Made by a program: the position numbers and the translations under genes. 64,000 nt of DNA from Vibrio penaeicida (GTDB taxonomy: Bacteria; Pseudomonadota; Gammaproteobacteria; Enterobacterales; Vibrionaceae): NCBI RefSeq assembly GCF_002933855.1, contig NZ_BFAQ01000049.1, forward strand, positions 1 through 64,000, written 5' to 3'. The first letter of the stretch is position 1, and the number at the start of each line of letters is the position of its first letter. The notes beneath the pieces were generated by a model. It worked only from the letters and a program-made list of their open reading frames with translations, made no database searches and was not told the origin of the DNA. Positions 43,613 to 52,197 of the stretch are shown here, in pieces.

Positions 43613-43783
43613 ATGGCTGACAAAGAGCATGAAACGAATATTGATGACAAAGCTCTCGATCGAAATAAAGATGTGAATTGGGTGGATAAAATTGAATCAT
43701 TGATTTTGCGTCTTGAACAATCTAACCAAACACTTCACGAAGAAGTGTATAACCGCATAAAGTGGTCTGATACTTCGAGTTAG
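43613..43783 (+). CDS. Small charged hypothetical protein
   Basis: A 56-residue protein, hydrophilic, with an amphipathic helix about 25-45 ('WVDKIESLILRLEQSNQTLH'). The ATG at 43613 is preferred over TTG 43598 because GGGGAG (43600-43605) is at good distance. No family is recognised. It follows the VpsT-like gene by 141 bp and may be controlled at translation by the upstream hairpin. Confidence 0.55.
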   Translation: MADKEHETNIDDKALDRNKDVNWVDKIESLILRLEQSNQTLHEEVYNRIKWSDTSS

Positions 43784-43860
43784 CTGTTAAAGGGATAATC
43801 AACATCAACCTTGCTTGGTAGTTACTATGACTTCCAAGTCCGCCAGAAGCCATATTGTTC

Positions 43861-44970
43861 TTAAACACCTTTCTCTTTGTACAAACGCTGGCACGCTCCC
43901 CCATCTTTGTGGAACAAGTGGCATCGATGAGCAGGAATTCCAATAGTAAAAGGTTGGTTGGGCTCTACCTCAATGGTATCTGGCGCTCTATAAATGACTT
44001 GAGTACCTGAATCATTCAAGCTTAGGTAGATTTGCGTTTCATTTCCTAGTTTTTCAACCGCTTGAACCGTACCATTCATAATATGATCCGATACTGAATG
44101 CTCTACAAGGTGTTCTGGTCTTATACCCATTGTCATCTTTTCACCAGAGCGCACCGTGGACCCATCTACTTGAATCCAAAAGGCTTGACCTTCCTCTGTC
44201 TGAATCAAAACTCGATTTGATTCGGCTTTTTCTATTTTTACATCAATAAAGTTCATCGTTGGTGAACCGATGAATCCTGCGACAAATTGATTTTTAGGGT
44301 AATGATAAAGTTCTAGAGGTTTTCCTATCTGAGAAACATAACCTGAATCCAAAACCACAATTTTATCTGCCATTGTCATAGCTTCGACTTGATCGTGGGT
44401 TACGTAGATCATTGTGCAGCCAAGTTGGCGTTGCAGTTTAGTGATCTCACTTCGCATTTGGACTCTTAATGCAGCATCCAGATTAGAAAGTGGCTCATCT
44501 AGCAGAAAAACGTCTGGTTGCGAAACCAGCGTGCGTCCGATTGCCACGCGTTGACGTTGACCGCCGGACAGAGCTTTAGGCTGGCGATGGAGTAGTGGCG
44601 TTAATTGCAAAATATCAGCAGCTTCAGTGACTCGTTTCTTTATTTCGTTTTTATTGGCTTTAGCTAATTTGAGACCAAATGACATGTTGTCGAATAAATT
44701 GAGGTGAGGGTAGAGTGCATAAGATTGAAAGACCATTCCCACTCCACGTTTTGATGGCTCAATATCGTTCATTCTTTTGTCGCCAATGTAGAGATCGCCT
44801 GATGTAATGTCTTCAAGCCCAGCGATACATCGAAGTAATGTCGACTTTCCACAGCCTGACGGTCCTACGAATACGACAAACTCTCCCTGTTCAACTTCTA
44901 AGTCGATATTTTTTGAGATAAGTATGTCACCATAAGCTTTTGACACGTTTTTAAGCGTAACGCTCGCCAT
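43861..44970 (-). CDS. malK: Maltose/maltodextrin ABC transporter ATPase MalK
   Basis: A 369-residue ATPase of the CUT1 family. Walker A is GPSGCGKST, the signature LSGGQRQRVAIGR, Walker B 'VFLLDEPLSNLD', and the switch His is in 'IYVTHDQVEAMTMADKI'. The C-terminal TOBE domain (about 240-369) has 'FIGSPTMNF' and 'MGIRPEHL'. It is divergent from malEFG across a 407-bp regulatory region, the same arrangement as in E. coli. In E. coli the regulatory domain also contacts MalT and EIIA-Glc. Confidence 0.93.
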   Translation of the reverse strand: MASVTLKNVSKAYGDILISKNIDLEVEQGEFVVFVGPSGCGKSTLLRCIAGLEDITSGDLYIGDKRMNDIEPSKRGVGMVFQSYALYPHLNLFDNMSFGLKLAKANKNEIKKRVTEAADILQLTPLLHRQPKALSGGQRQRVAIGRTLVSQPDVFLLDEPLSNLDAALRVQMRSEITKLQRQLGCTMIYVTHDQVEAMTMADKIVVLDSGYVSQIGKPLELYHYPKNQFVAGFIGSPTMNFIDVKIEKAESNRVLIQTEEGQAFWIQVDGSTVRSGEKMTMGIRPEHLVEHSVSDHIMNGTVQAVEKLGNETQIYLSLNDSGTQVIYRAPDTIEVEPNQPFTIGIPAHRCHLFHKDGGACQRLYKEKGV

Positions 44971-45377
44971 ATCGCTTTCCTTAGATTAACCTTTTGAGCT
45001 ATAAAGATTTTTCGAGATTAGAGGTTTTTTAAAATATCAAAGACCTTCAGAAGCCTCAAAAATAATTGTGCTTGTTGATTCACTATAATGACCGATTGCG
45101 AAATAAAATGGATCATCCTAAGTGAGTGGGGAATAGGGGGAGTAGTCAAGGAGGAGACCCCGCGTACATTCAACAATCCTTAACGTGCCTAGAAATTAGT
45201 GGGCGAGGTGGAAGTCACAGAATCTTCACATTTTGTGATCTGGAGTTATTGATAAATACAATGACGGTCACGAAACGCCAGTGTCTGAGGGAAGGCGTAG
45301 CATTTAGGATGATGATGTTTCCCTACCGTTCGAGCACTATTATCCGCGTACCTCTACATATTAAAAAGGATAACTAT
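44971..45377. promoter_or_regulatory. malK-malE divergent regulatory region with MalT-like boxes
   Basis: Three G-rich direct words resemble the MalT box GGGGA[TG]GAGG: GGGGAATAGG (45128-45137), GGGGGAGTAG (45136-45145) and AGGAGGAGA (45149-45157); GGGCGAGGTGG near 45200 may be a fourth. Clustered boxes between malK and malE are the hallmark of MalT-activated promoters. No malT gene is in the window. A frame open upstream of malE passes through here but is not coding. Confidence 0.6.
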
Positions 45378-46559
45378 ATGAAAGCTCCAGTTCGTGCATT
45401 TGCGCTTTGCACCCTTGCTTCTCTTGGTTCTTTCGCTGCAAGTGCGGCTATTGAAGAAGGGCAGTTAACGATTTGGATTAACGGTGACAAGGGTTACAAC
45501 GGTTTAGCCGAAGTGGGCAAGCAGTTTGAGGAGGATACTGGCATCAAGGTGACGGTTGCGCACCCAGATTCTTTGCAAGACAAGTTTCCGCAAACTGCAT
45601 CTACTGGAGATGGACCCGATATTGTTTTTTGGGCGCACGACCGTTTTGGTGGTTATGCAGAATCCGGTTTATTAGTTGAAGTAAACCCGTCCAAGGAAAT
45701 CAAAGAAGGCATTGTCGATTTTGCATGGGATGCGGTTACTTACAAAGGTAAATTCATTGGTTACCCAGTCGCTGTCGAATCTTTATCTCTGATTTACAAT
45801 AAAGATTTACTGCCGAACCCTCCTCAAAACTGGGAGGAGATGGAAACACTTAATGCAAAACTAAAGAAAGACGGTAAATCTGCCATTATGTGGAACCTAA
45901 AAGAACCTTACTTCACATGGCCACTAATGGCGGCGGATGGTGGTTATGCGTTTAAGAGTACAATAGGTGGCTACGACGTAAAAGATGCCGGCATCAATAA
46001 AGAAGGCGTAGCGGCAGCAATGAACTTTGTTAAATCGCTGGCTGATAAAGGTGTGATTTCTCCAGATATGGATTATTCGGTGTCTGAGTCGGAGTTCAAC
46101 AAAGGCAACGTTGCAATGACAATTAACGGACCTTGGGCTTGGGGGAATATTGAGAAATCGGGCATCAATTACGGGGTAGCGACACTTCCAAAATTCAATG
46201 GTCAGCCATCCAAACCGTTTGTTGGTGTATTAACTGCAGGTATCAGTACAGCTTCTCCAAATAAAGATTTAGCGGTTGAATTTATTGAAAGCTACTTACT
46301 GACAAACGAAGGCTTACGTACCATCAATAACGACAAACCTCTAGGTGCCGTAGCGTTAAACACATTCCAACAAGAGATTGCGAAGGACAAGCGTATAGCG
46401 GCGACGATGATCAATGCGCAAAACGGAGAGGTTATGCCTAATATTCCTCAAATGAACGCGTTCTGGAGCTCTGCAAAAAATGCGGTGATTAACATTGTCG
46501 ACGGTCGCCAGGGCGTAGAGGCGGCATTGAGTGACGCTGAGAAACAAATGACCAAGTAA
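45378..46559 (+). CDS. malE: Maltose/maltodextrin-binding protein MalE
   Basis: A 393-residue periplasmic binding protein. The signal peptide 'MKAPVRAFALCTLASLGSFA' is cut near 'ASA-AIEEG'. The mature part starts 'QLTIWINGDKGYNGLAEVGK', followed by 'GIKVTVAHPDSLQDKFPQ', 'GDGPDIVFWAHDRFGGYA' and 'NLKEPYFTWPLMAADGGYA', all close to E. coli MalE. The ATG at 45378 has AAAAAGGA upstream. It is the first gene of malEFG. Confidence 0.96.
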   Translation: MKAPVRAFALCTLASLGSFAASAAIEEGQLTIWINGDKGYNGLAEVGKQFEEDTGIKVTVAHPDSLQDKFPQTASTGDGPDIVFWAHDRFGGYAESGLLVEVNPSKEIKEGIVDFAWDAVTYKGKFIGYPVAVESLSLIYNKDLLPNPPQNWEEMETLNAKLKKDGKSAIMWNLKEPYFTWPLMAADGGYAFKSTIGGYDVKDAGINKEGVAAAMNFVKSLADKGVISPDMDYSVSESEFNKGNVAMTINGPWAWGNIEKSGINYGVATLPKFNGQPSKPFVGVLTAGISTASPNKDLAVEFIESYLLTNEGLRTINNDKPLGAVALNTFQQEIAKDKRIAATMINAQNGEVMPNIPQMNAFWSSAKNAVINIVDGRQGVEAALSDAEKQMTK

Positions 46560-46583
46560 CCCGACAGGGTTGTAAGTCTATTG

Positions 46584-46607
46584 CATCACTGCGTCTAAGT
46601 AGTGGTG
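46584..46607 (+). other. Hairpin in the malE-malF spacer
   Basis: CATCACTG (46584-46591) can pair with TAGTGGTG (46600-46607) with two G:U pairs and an 8-nt loop, with no T run. It lies where E. coli has REP stem-loops that stabilise malE mRNA and keep MalE far more abundant than MalF. A similar role is only inferred. Confidence 0.4.
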
Positions 46608-46643
46608 CTAATTATCTTCCTTTGCTGCACTGCGAGTCTTTAT

Positions 46644-48215
46644 ATGCCGTCATTTTCTAACACTGAATCGTTGAGCGAAACGGTATCCTCACGTTCTTTC
46701 TCAGCACGACTTATCATCAAATGGTTGGTGTTGTGGGGGATTTCTTTAGTTAACGGTTACGCCAGTATTCTAATGTATGTTCAAGGTGAGTTTGCTTTTG
46801 CGATACTCACAGTTGTGTTAACCGCGCTTGCCGTTGCAATTTTTGGTAATAAGAAAACCTACGCGCATCGATATATCTACCCGGGTGTCGCGGGGATGAT
46901 TTTGTTTGTTGTATTTCCTTTGGTTTACACCGTTGGCTTAGCGTTGACTAATTACAGCGCGAAGAACCAGCTTTCATTCGAACGAGCTCAATCTGTTCTA
47001 CTTGGACAAACTTTTCAAAGCGGGGAGAGCTACCCATTTCAACTGCACAGCTCTGAGATTGGTTACCAGATATTTGTTGATCAATCGGGGAAATGGGCGG
47101 CATCACCAGCTATCGATTTTGACAACATAACATCGACTGTCATCCAGCTGCATCCTGTTGCGAAACCAATGGGAAGCAAAGAGAAAATGAAAACCGTCAT
47201 AAAGCACCGTAAGACACTCTCTACGCTAACCCTTACGCTACCAAACGGTGACGAAGTGACAATGAACGGGTTGAGAAAGTTTGGTGCGGTACAACCTAAG
47301 TATTATCTGCTTGAAGACCAGAGAACGCTGGTCAACCAAGAAACCCAACAAACACTAAAGCCCAACGACGACATTGGTTACTATCAAGTGTTTTCAAACG
47401 GCAAATTCAAAGGTGATCCTGTTTCCCCTGGGTATGTGGTGAACATCGGAACCGACAACTTTGAGCGTGTTTGGAAAGATGAAGGAATAAAGGAACCGTT
47501 TATCAATATCTTTATTTGGACGATAGTATTTTCGGTTTGTACGGTGGTGTTCACCCTGTTTATTGGCTTGATATTAGCGAGCGTTGTTCAGTGGGAGGCA
47601 TTAAGGGGGAGAGCCGTTTACAGAGTTATGCTGATCCTCCCTTATGCGGTCCCGTCTTTCATTTCTATCCTCATCTTTAAAGGATTATTCAACCAAAGCT
47701 TCGGTGAGATAAACATGGTGTTGAATGCGCTTTTTGGGATCAGCCCTACTTGGTTCTCTGATCCCATTTTAGCCAAAACCATGGTGCTGGTTGTGAACAC
47801 GTGGTTGGGTTTCCCGTATATGATGATTTTATGCATGGGTTTATTAAAAGCCATTCCTGCTGATTTGTATGAAGCCTCTGCTATTGATGGCGCTGGTCCT
47901 ATAAAGAACTTTGTCCATATCACGCTGCCGTTGATGATGCGACCACTAACACCGCTGCTAATTGCGACATTTGCTTTCAATTTTAATAACTTTGTTATGA
48001 TTATGCTGCTAACAGAAGGTGGACCCAATCGCATCGGAACGTCAGAACCTGCTGGTTATACCGACTTGTTGGTAAGCTATACCTATCGAATTGCGTTTGA
48101 AGGGTCTGGTGGACAAGATTTTGGTCTTGCTAGCGCAATAGCAACACTGATTTTCCTATTGGTGGGTGGGCTGGCTCTCCTTAATCTTAAATTTACCAAA
48201 CTGTCTGAGCGTTAG
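46644..48215 (+). CDS. malF: Maltose/maltodextrin permease MalF
   Basis: A 523-residue inner-membrane permease. N-terminal TM helices are followed by the large periplasmic loop typical of MalF (about 110-285), then the core with EAA loop 'LYEASAIDGAGPIKNFVHIT'. The ATG at 46644 (MPSFSNTE) is chosen over an upstream GTG because it gives the usual length and N-terminus. It forms a heterodimer with MalG and sits 84 bp after malE. Confidence 0.95.
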   Translation: MPSFSNTESLSETVSSRSFSARLIIKWLVLWGISLVNGYASILMYVQGEFAFAILTVVLTALAVAIFGNKKTYAHRYIYPGVAGMILFVVFPLVYTVGLALTNYSAKNQLSFERAQSVLLGQTFQSGESYPFQLHSSEIGYQIFVDQSGKWAASPAIDFDNITSTVIQLHPVAKPMGSKEKMKTVIKHRKTLSTLTLTLPNGDEVTMNGLRKFGAVQPKYYLLEDQRTLVNQETQQTLKPNDDIGYYQVFSNGKFKGDPVSPGYVVNIGTDNFERVWKDEGIKEPFINIFIWTIVFSVCTVVFTLFIGLILASVVQWEALRGRAVYRVMLILPYAVPSFISILIFKGLFNQSFGEINMVLNALFGISPTWFSDPILAKTMVLVVNTWLGFPYMMILCMGLLKAIPADLYEASAIDGAGPIKNFVHITLPLMMRPLTPLLIATFAFNFNNFVMIMLLTEGGPNRIGTSEPAGYTDLLVSYTYRIAFEGSGGQDFGLASAIATLIFLLVGGLALLNLKFTKLSER

Positions 48216-48225
48216 GAGTAGAGTT

Positions 48226-49116
48226 ATGCCGATGGTACAAGGACAATCGCTGAAATACAGAGTTTGGGCAACGCACATTGCGCTTTGGCTTTTTCTGGCT
48301 CTGATTCTATTCCCGCTAGTTATGGTCATTGCTATTTCTTTACGCGAAGGCAATTTTGCAACAGGGGAAATTATTCCTTCAAGCCCATCTCTAGAACACT
48401 GGAAGTTGGCGCTTGGGTTTACGGTGGCTCACGCCGATGGCTCTGCGACACCGCCTCCATTCCCTGTTTTGTTGTGGTTATGGAACTCAGTCAAGGTGGC
48501 CGCAATCAGCTCGGTGCTTATTGTGGCGTTGTCGACGACATCTGCTTATGCGTTTGCAAGGCTAAAATTTGGTGGGAAAACAACCTTATTGAAAGCAATG
48601 ATGATCTTTCAGATGTTTCCAGCTGTATTGGCTCTGGTGGCTTTGTATGCGTTGTTTGATAGGTTGGGGCAGTACATACCATTTGTGGGTCTAAATACAC
48701 ACGGTGGGCTAATATTTTCCTACTTAGGCGGTATTACCTTGCATGTTTGGACGATTAAAGGCTATTTCGAAACAATTGACTCATCATTGGAAGAAGCGGC
48801 GGCCCTAGATGGTGCAACACCATGGCAAGCTTTCAGGTTGGTTTTACTGCCACTTTCTGTGCCTATTCTCGCCGTTGTATTTATTTTGGCATTCATAGCT
48901 GCAATTACCGAAGTTCCTGTTGCATCCTTGCTTCTTTCCGATGTTGAAACCTATACTTTAGCTGTTGGTATGCAACAATACTTATACCCGCAAAATTATC
49001 TATGGGGAGACTTTGCTGCTGCGGCGGTTTTATCTGCTATTCCAATTACTATCGTGTTCTTACTGGCGCAGAGATGGCTTATTGGAGGATTGACAGCGGG
49101 AGGAGTTAAAGGATAA
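48226..49116 (+). CDS. malG: Maltose/maltodextrin permease MalG
   Basis: A 296-residue, six-TM permease, the same length as E. coli MalG. The EAA loop is 'SLEEAAALDGATPWQAFRLV' and the C-terminus ends 'QRWLIGGLTAGGVKG', which reaches the MalK interface. The ATG at 48226 has TAGGAG (48213-48218) upstream; the frame open from 48166 lies inside malF. It completes the importer with MalF, MalE and MalK. Confidence 0.96.
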   Translation: MPMVQGQSLKYRVWATHIALWLFLALILFPLVMVIAISLREGNFATGEIIPSSPSLEHWKLALGFTVAHADGSATPPPFPVLLWLWNSVKVAAISSVLIVALSTTSAYAFARLKFGGKTTLLKAMMIFQMFPAVLALVALYALFDRLGQYIPFVGLNTHGGLIFSYLGGITLHVWTIKGYFETIDSSLEEAAALDGATPWQAFRLVLLPLSVPILAVVFILAFIAAITEVPVASLLLSDVETYTLAVGMQQYLYPQNYLWGDFAAAAVLSAIPITIVFLLAQRWLIGGLTAGGVKG

Positions 49117-49573
49117 TAGGAGTTCGTGAATTATTCACGAATATAATAATCTGTGTACTATCAACGTATTGGTTTGGCCGCTGATCAGTTGATTTAAGTA
49201 CGCTGCAAATTACTTGGTTACGCATAGCTGGCTGTTAGCTAAGTTCCTTACATATTTGTCTAACAGTTTTTGTAACGATAGCCCGAGCTCTGAGCTTGGG
49301 CTTTTTATTGCAACAACTTTTTTAGTACAAACAAGAGCGCGGATAACAAACTCTCAAACCTTCACTCGTGGCTTTATAATTGATAGTGAAGATCAAATGT
49401 TAAATAGAAAGAATGAGAGATTGATTCAATATAGCAGGAATTGTTTGTGTGCAAAGCTGATTTGAAAGTAAGTAACTAACTTATCAAAAAAATTGCGGGG
49501 CAGTTCAATCTAATTAATGAGAAAGTTGTAAATTTAAATTGAGTGTAATGACTATCACTCTATTTGAGTTGGT
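49117..49573 (+). other. 457-bp intergenic region after malG
   Basis: It holds a hairpin TTCGTGA / TCACGAA (49123-49141) just after malG without a T run, and the strong terminator at 49280-49306. An 83-codon open frame (49214-49465) spans that terminator and is not considered a gene. Confidence 0.6.
49280..49306 (+). terminator. Terminator of the malEFG operon
   Basis: AGCCCGAGC pairs with GCTTGGGCT (one G:U) over loop TCTGA (49280-49302) and is followed by TTTTATT, 164 bp past malG. Confidence 0.85.
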
Positions 49574-49825
49574 TCAAAGTGCTCTGTCATACAAACATTC
49601 ACGGTTGGAAGGCGCCCAGCCAAGATGTCGCATTAATACGTAAATGCTCTCTTGATCAAGAGCTACCCGTCGAAATAAATCCGCAAAAACATCATCTCCA
49701 CCAAAGCAAGTCCGGATGTAGTGATTAATCTCATAGGATTGATAACCTTCAGCATAAAGCGTACGAACCCACTGGTACTCAACGGATTTCAAATCTTTGA
49801 TTGTTTGTTCACTTAATTTAATCAT
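49574..49825 (-). CDS. Small hypothetical protein
   Basis: An 83-residue protein with no signal peptide or TM segment. The composition is balanced and predicted helical ('MIKLSEQTIKDLKSVEYQWV', later 'YVLMRHLGWAPSNREC'). It begins at an ATG with a weak TTGAG ribosome site. It stands alone between two non-coding regions. Its protein-like composition suggests it is real, but I do not recognise a family. Confidence 0.5.
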   Translation of the reverse strand: MIKLSEQTIKDLKSVEYQWVRTLYAEGYQSYEINHYIRTCFGGDDVFADLFRRVALDQESIYVLMRHLGWAPSNRECLYDRAL

Positions 49826-50203
49826 TGCTCAATTTACTGTGCGCCAAACCGAATGATGATAGTTCGAGAGTATTGAGTATTAGAGCAAAGAAAGATGAAA
49901 CATTGATGACAGCAGCTTCAAAAGTTGTGGCATCTAGATTTTATACTCAAACAACTTCTAGAGACAGGATCCAGATCTCTACGTTCTGTTTCAATTCAAG
50001 CCGCACTATTCATAAAGAACTTGGAATGACGAGTTCTTTCCAAGTTCTTTGACGATGAAATTAGACAGAAGATAAACGCCAAAGGGCGAGCTTGCGTTGA
50101 GCTAATTTGGATAGGAAGAAATTTGGATCATATTCACATAAAATTAACCAAAAAAAGTTTGCATCAGAAGACTTCTTTCGAGCATGAGCTGAAGATTAAA
50201 TTT
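49826..50203. other. 378-bp intergenic region with a long inverted repeat
   Basis: A perfect 13-bp inverted repeat AAAGAACTTGGAA (50014-50026) / TTCCAAGTTCTTT (50038-50050), with an 11-nt loop, lies 154 bp past the thioesterase stop. The T content after the stem is low on both strands, so it is a poor terminator. A 75-codon plus-strand frame covering it is judged spurious. Confidence 0.55.
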
Positions 50204-50686
50204 CTATTTGTCCTTTACGTGTGCTTCCATCTCAGCACCAATTTGCTTCCTCATATCCATTAGTCGAATAGCAGACTCGCGAAGTTCAATATCCTTCGCA
50301 TCTGTAGGTACCCATTCAGGCACTTGGGTTGGCTGCCCGTTTTCATCCACGGCTACCATGATGACGATGCAGTGCGTAGTAAGTATTTTGGAAGCGGATT
50401 TTGGGTCACCAGCCTGTACATCAAGAGCAATGTGCATCGAGCTACGACCTGTGTATATAACCTTGGCTGTGACTTCGACAAGGTTACCTACGCGAATGGG
50501 GGCAACAAATCGTATACCACCCGCATAAGCGGTAATGCAATATTTTCCGCTCCACCCAGCAGCACACGCATAAGCCGCCAAATCAATCCATTTCATAACG
50601 GCGCCACCATGGACTTTTCCACCAAAGTTAACGTCTGTGGGTTCTGCTAGAAAGCGCAGGGTAATTTCTCGTTGGCTGTTACTCAT
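50204..50686 (-). CDS. Acyl-CoA thioesterase, hotdog fold
   Basis: A 160-residue hotdog-fold thioesterase of the ACOT/YciA-like group, hydrolysing acyl-CoA to free acid and CoA. The conserved N-terminal block is 'DVNFGGKVHGGAVMKWIDLA', with the Asn/Gly-rich loop and the catalytic Asp, followed by 'GGIRFVAPIRVGNLVEVTAK' and 'GRSSMHIALDV'. The length is normal for single-domain members. It is a single gene; chain-length preference is unknown. Confidence 0.88.
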   Translation of the reverse strand: MSNSQREITLRFLAEPTDVNFGGKVHGGAVMKWIDLAAYACAAGWSGKYCITAYAGGIRFVAPIRVGNLVEVTAKVIYTGRSSMHIALDVQAGDPKSASKILTTHCIVIMVAVDENGQPTQVPEWVPTDAKDIELRESAIRLMDMRKQIGAEMEAHVKDK

Positions 50687-51249
50687 AATTTCCAGTCGTA
50701 ATGCTTAAAACTTAAGTGTAGTTCATGGGGTTCCTATTGGTCTGTGATACCAATAACTATGGGAAAAATTAATTTCAAGAAAAATGAAATATATCAACAA
50801 TAAATTTCATATACCTGTGCGACTATCTTTAAATTTGCGTGGGACCTCAAAAATTAGCGATGTTTTAATATTAGTGTATTCATAGAATATCGTACCGTCT
50901 CTGCATGAGACGAAATTCTAGTACTTTTGGGCTGAGGTTTCGAAAATGCACTAATATTCTAATGCTAGACTTAGTAATGCATTAGAAAGTGTAAGTAAAT
51001 AGTCGAGTTTTATAAATACAACAAGATTCTTAGAGGGTATCTATCGTCTCAATAGTAAGAAAGCAGTTATAAAACGATATATATAGAATGGATTTTTTTG
51101 CAAAGTCACTTGTCGATTGTATACTCTCAAGTTTCTGCTTACTTTATTAAGTCGGTTGACTAGATAAGAATGATGCTGGAAAACAATGAGTACGGAGATA
51201 CTCCTACAAAAAAGGCATTAACATAGACTGATGGGAAACTGGTATTAGT
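50687..51249 (+). other. 563-bp regulatory region upstream of the second VpsT-like gene
   Basis: Nested inverted repeats lie between 50867 and 50985: AATATTAGTG (50867-50876) / CACTAATATT (50949-50958); inside it TAGAAT (50884-50889) / ATTCTA (50915-50920); at the centre CGTCTC (50896-50901) / GAGACG (50907-50912); and to the right CTAATGC (50959-50965) / GCATTAG (50979-50985). No coding frame is convincing. Confidence 0.55.
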
Positions 51250-51897
51250 ATGGATAACACAAGTAATAAAGCTAATATAATATTCATTACCAACAAGAAC
51301 ATTCAAAGTAACTATTTCAAAAGTTATGTTGAATCACACGTCCCATTATTGGTGACAGTAGTAGATTATGATGGCTTGGAAAGCGAACTGCTCATGGGAG
51401 AGGAGTTTATCGCACTTGTGGATTTGAGTGTTAAGGATAACATTGATTGGGTCGCTTCGGCGCTGGCTAAATCTGAGGGGCTTACCGCTGTTGTTTTGCT
51501 TAATAGCGAGCAAGACATTGAATTTAAAGAATTAGTTAAATGGAAAAAGCTTCATGGGTGCTTTGGGGCAAGAGATGATCTTGAAAGCGTATGCAATGGG
51601 TTGCTCTCAATTTCCCAAGGTGAAAATTGGTTACCTCGAAAAGTAATCAATCAGCTATTGAGCTTTTATCAAAAAAATGACTCAAGCTACATGGAAGATG
51701 AGGCAATTCAAGTAGATTTGACCCGCAGAGAAATAGAAATCCTCGAAACGTTAAAAACGGGGGAATCTAATATAGAAATTGCGGATAAGTTATTCATAAG
51801 TGAGCATACTATCAAATCGCATTTATATAATATCTTTAAAAAAATAGAAGTTAAAAATCGCCTTCAAGCAATGGCTTGGGCGAAGAAACACTTATAA
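51250..51897 (+). CDS. VpsT/CsgD-like LuxR family regulator (WLPR variant)
   Basis: A 215-residue paralogue of the regulator at 42815, with the same plan: receiver-like domain (1-140) and LuxR helix-turn-helix (about 157-212, 'LTRREIEILETLKTGESNIE', 'SEHTIKSHLYNIFKKI'). The c-di-GMP motif position reads WLPR (127-130), where VpsT has Thr or Ser, so binding may be lost or altered. It lies 300 bp upstream of the exopolysaccharide operon on the same strand and is its most likely regulator. Confidence 0.9.
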   Translation: MDNTSNKANIIFITNKNIQSNYFKSYVESHVPLLVTVVDYDGLESELLMGEEFIALVDLSVKDNIDWVASALAKSEGLTAVVLLNSEQDIEFKELVKWKKLHGCFGARDDLESVCNGLLSISQGENWLPRKVINQLLSFYQKNDSSYMEDEAIQVDLTRREIEILETLKTGESNIEIADKLFISEHTIKSHLYNIFKKIEVKNRLQAMAWAKKHL

Positions 51898-52197
51898 TCT
51901 GATTCTCACTGTAGTCAGGTGATGTTTAGGCACTAAATTAGGATGAAATGAAGTACTACTTTTGGTGCCTGACAAAATCATTCTTTTAACCACTTAAATA
52001 ATTTCAATTTTTCGATAAATTATCTACCGAATTAACAATCATAATAACTAGTCGCGTAGCTCTTTTAGGCTTTTACGATTACACTTACCAAACAAAGCAT
52101 AATTATCTGTGTTGTCACGTTGGTTAAGTCGTATTTCGTATGGAAAAGGGGTGCGCAAATTCTGTGTACTTTAAATCAACACAACTAGCGGTCAGAT
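51898..52197 (+). other. Promoter region of the exopolysaccharide operon
   Basis: 300 bp, AT-rich, with no terminator after the regulator and no JUMPstart/ops element. A VpsT- or VpsR-type operator is expected here but cannot be pinpointed. Confidence 0.4.

Noticed and set aside
45126..45377. 84-codon N-terminal extension of malE
   Set aside because: It would cover the MalT-like boxes and place a signal peptide inside the protein; ATG 45378 has its own ribosome site.
49214..49465. 83-codon frame after malG
   Set aside because: It runs through the malEFG terminator and has no ribosome site or protein-like composition.
49825..50052. 75-codon plus-strand frame
   Set aside because: It covers the 13-bp inverted repeat, overlaps the start of the opposite gene, and has no plausible start signal.
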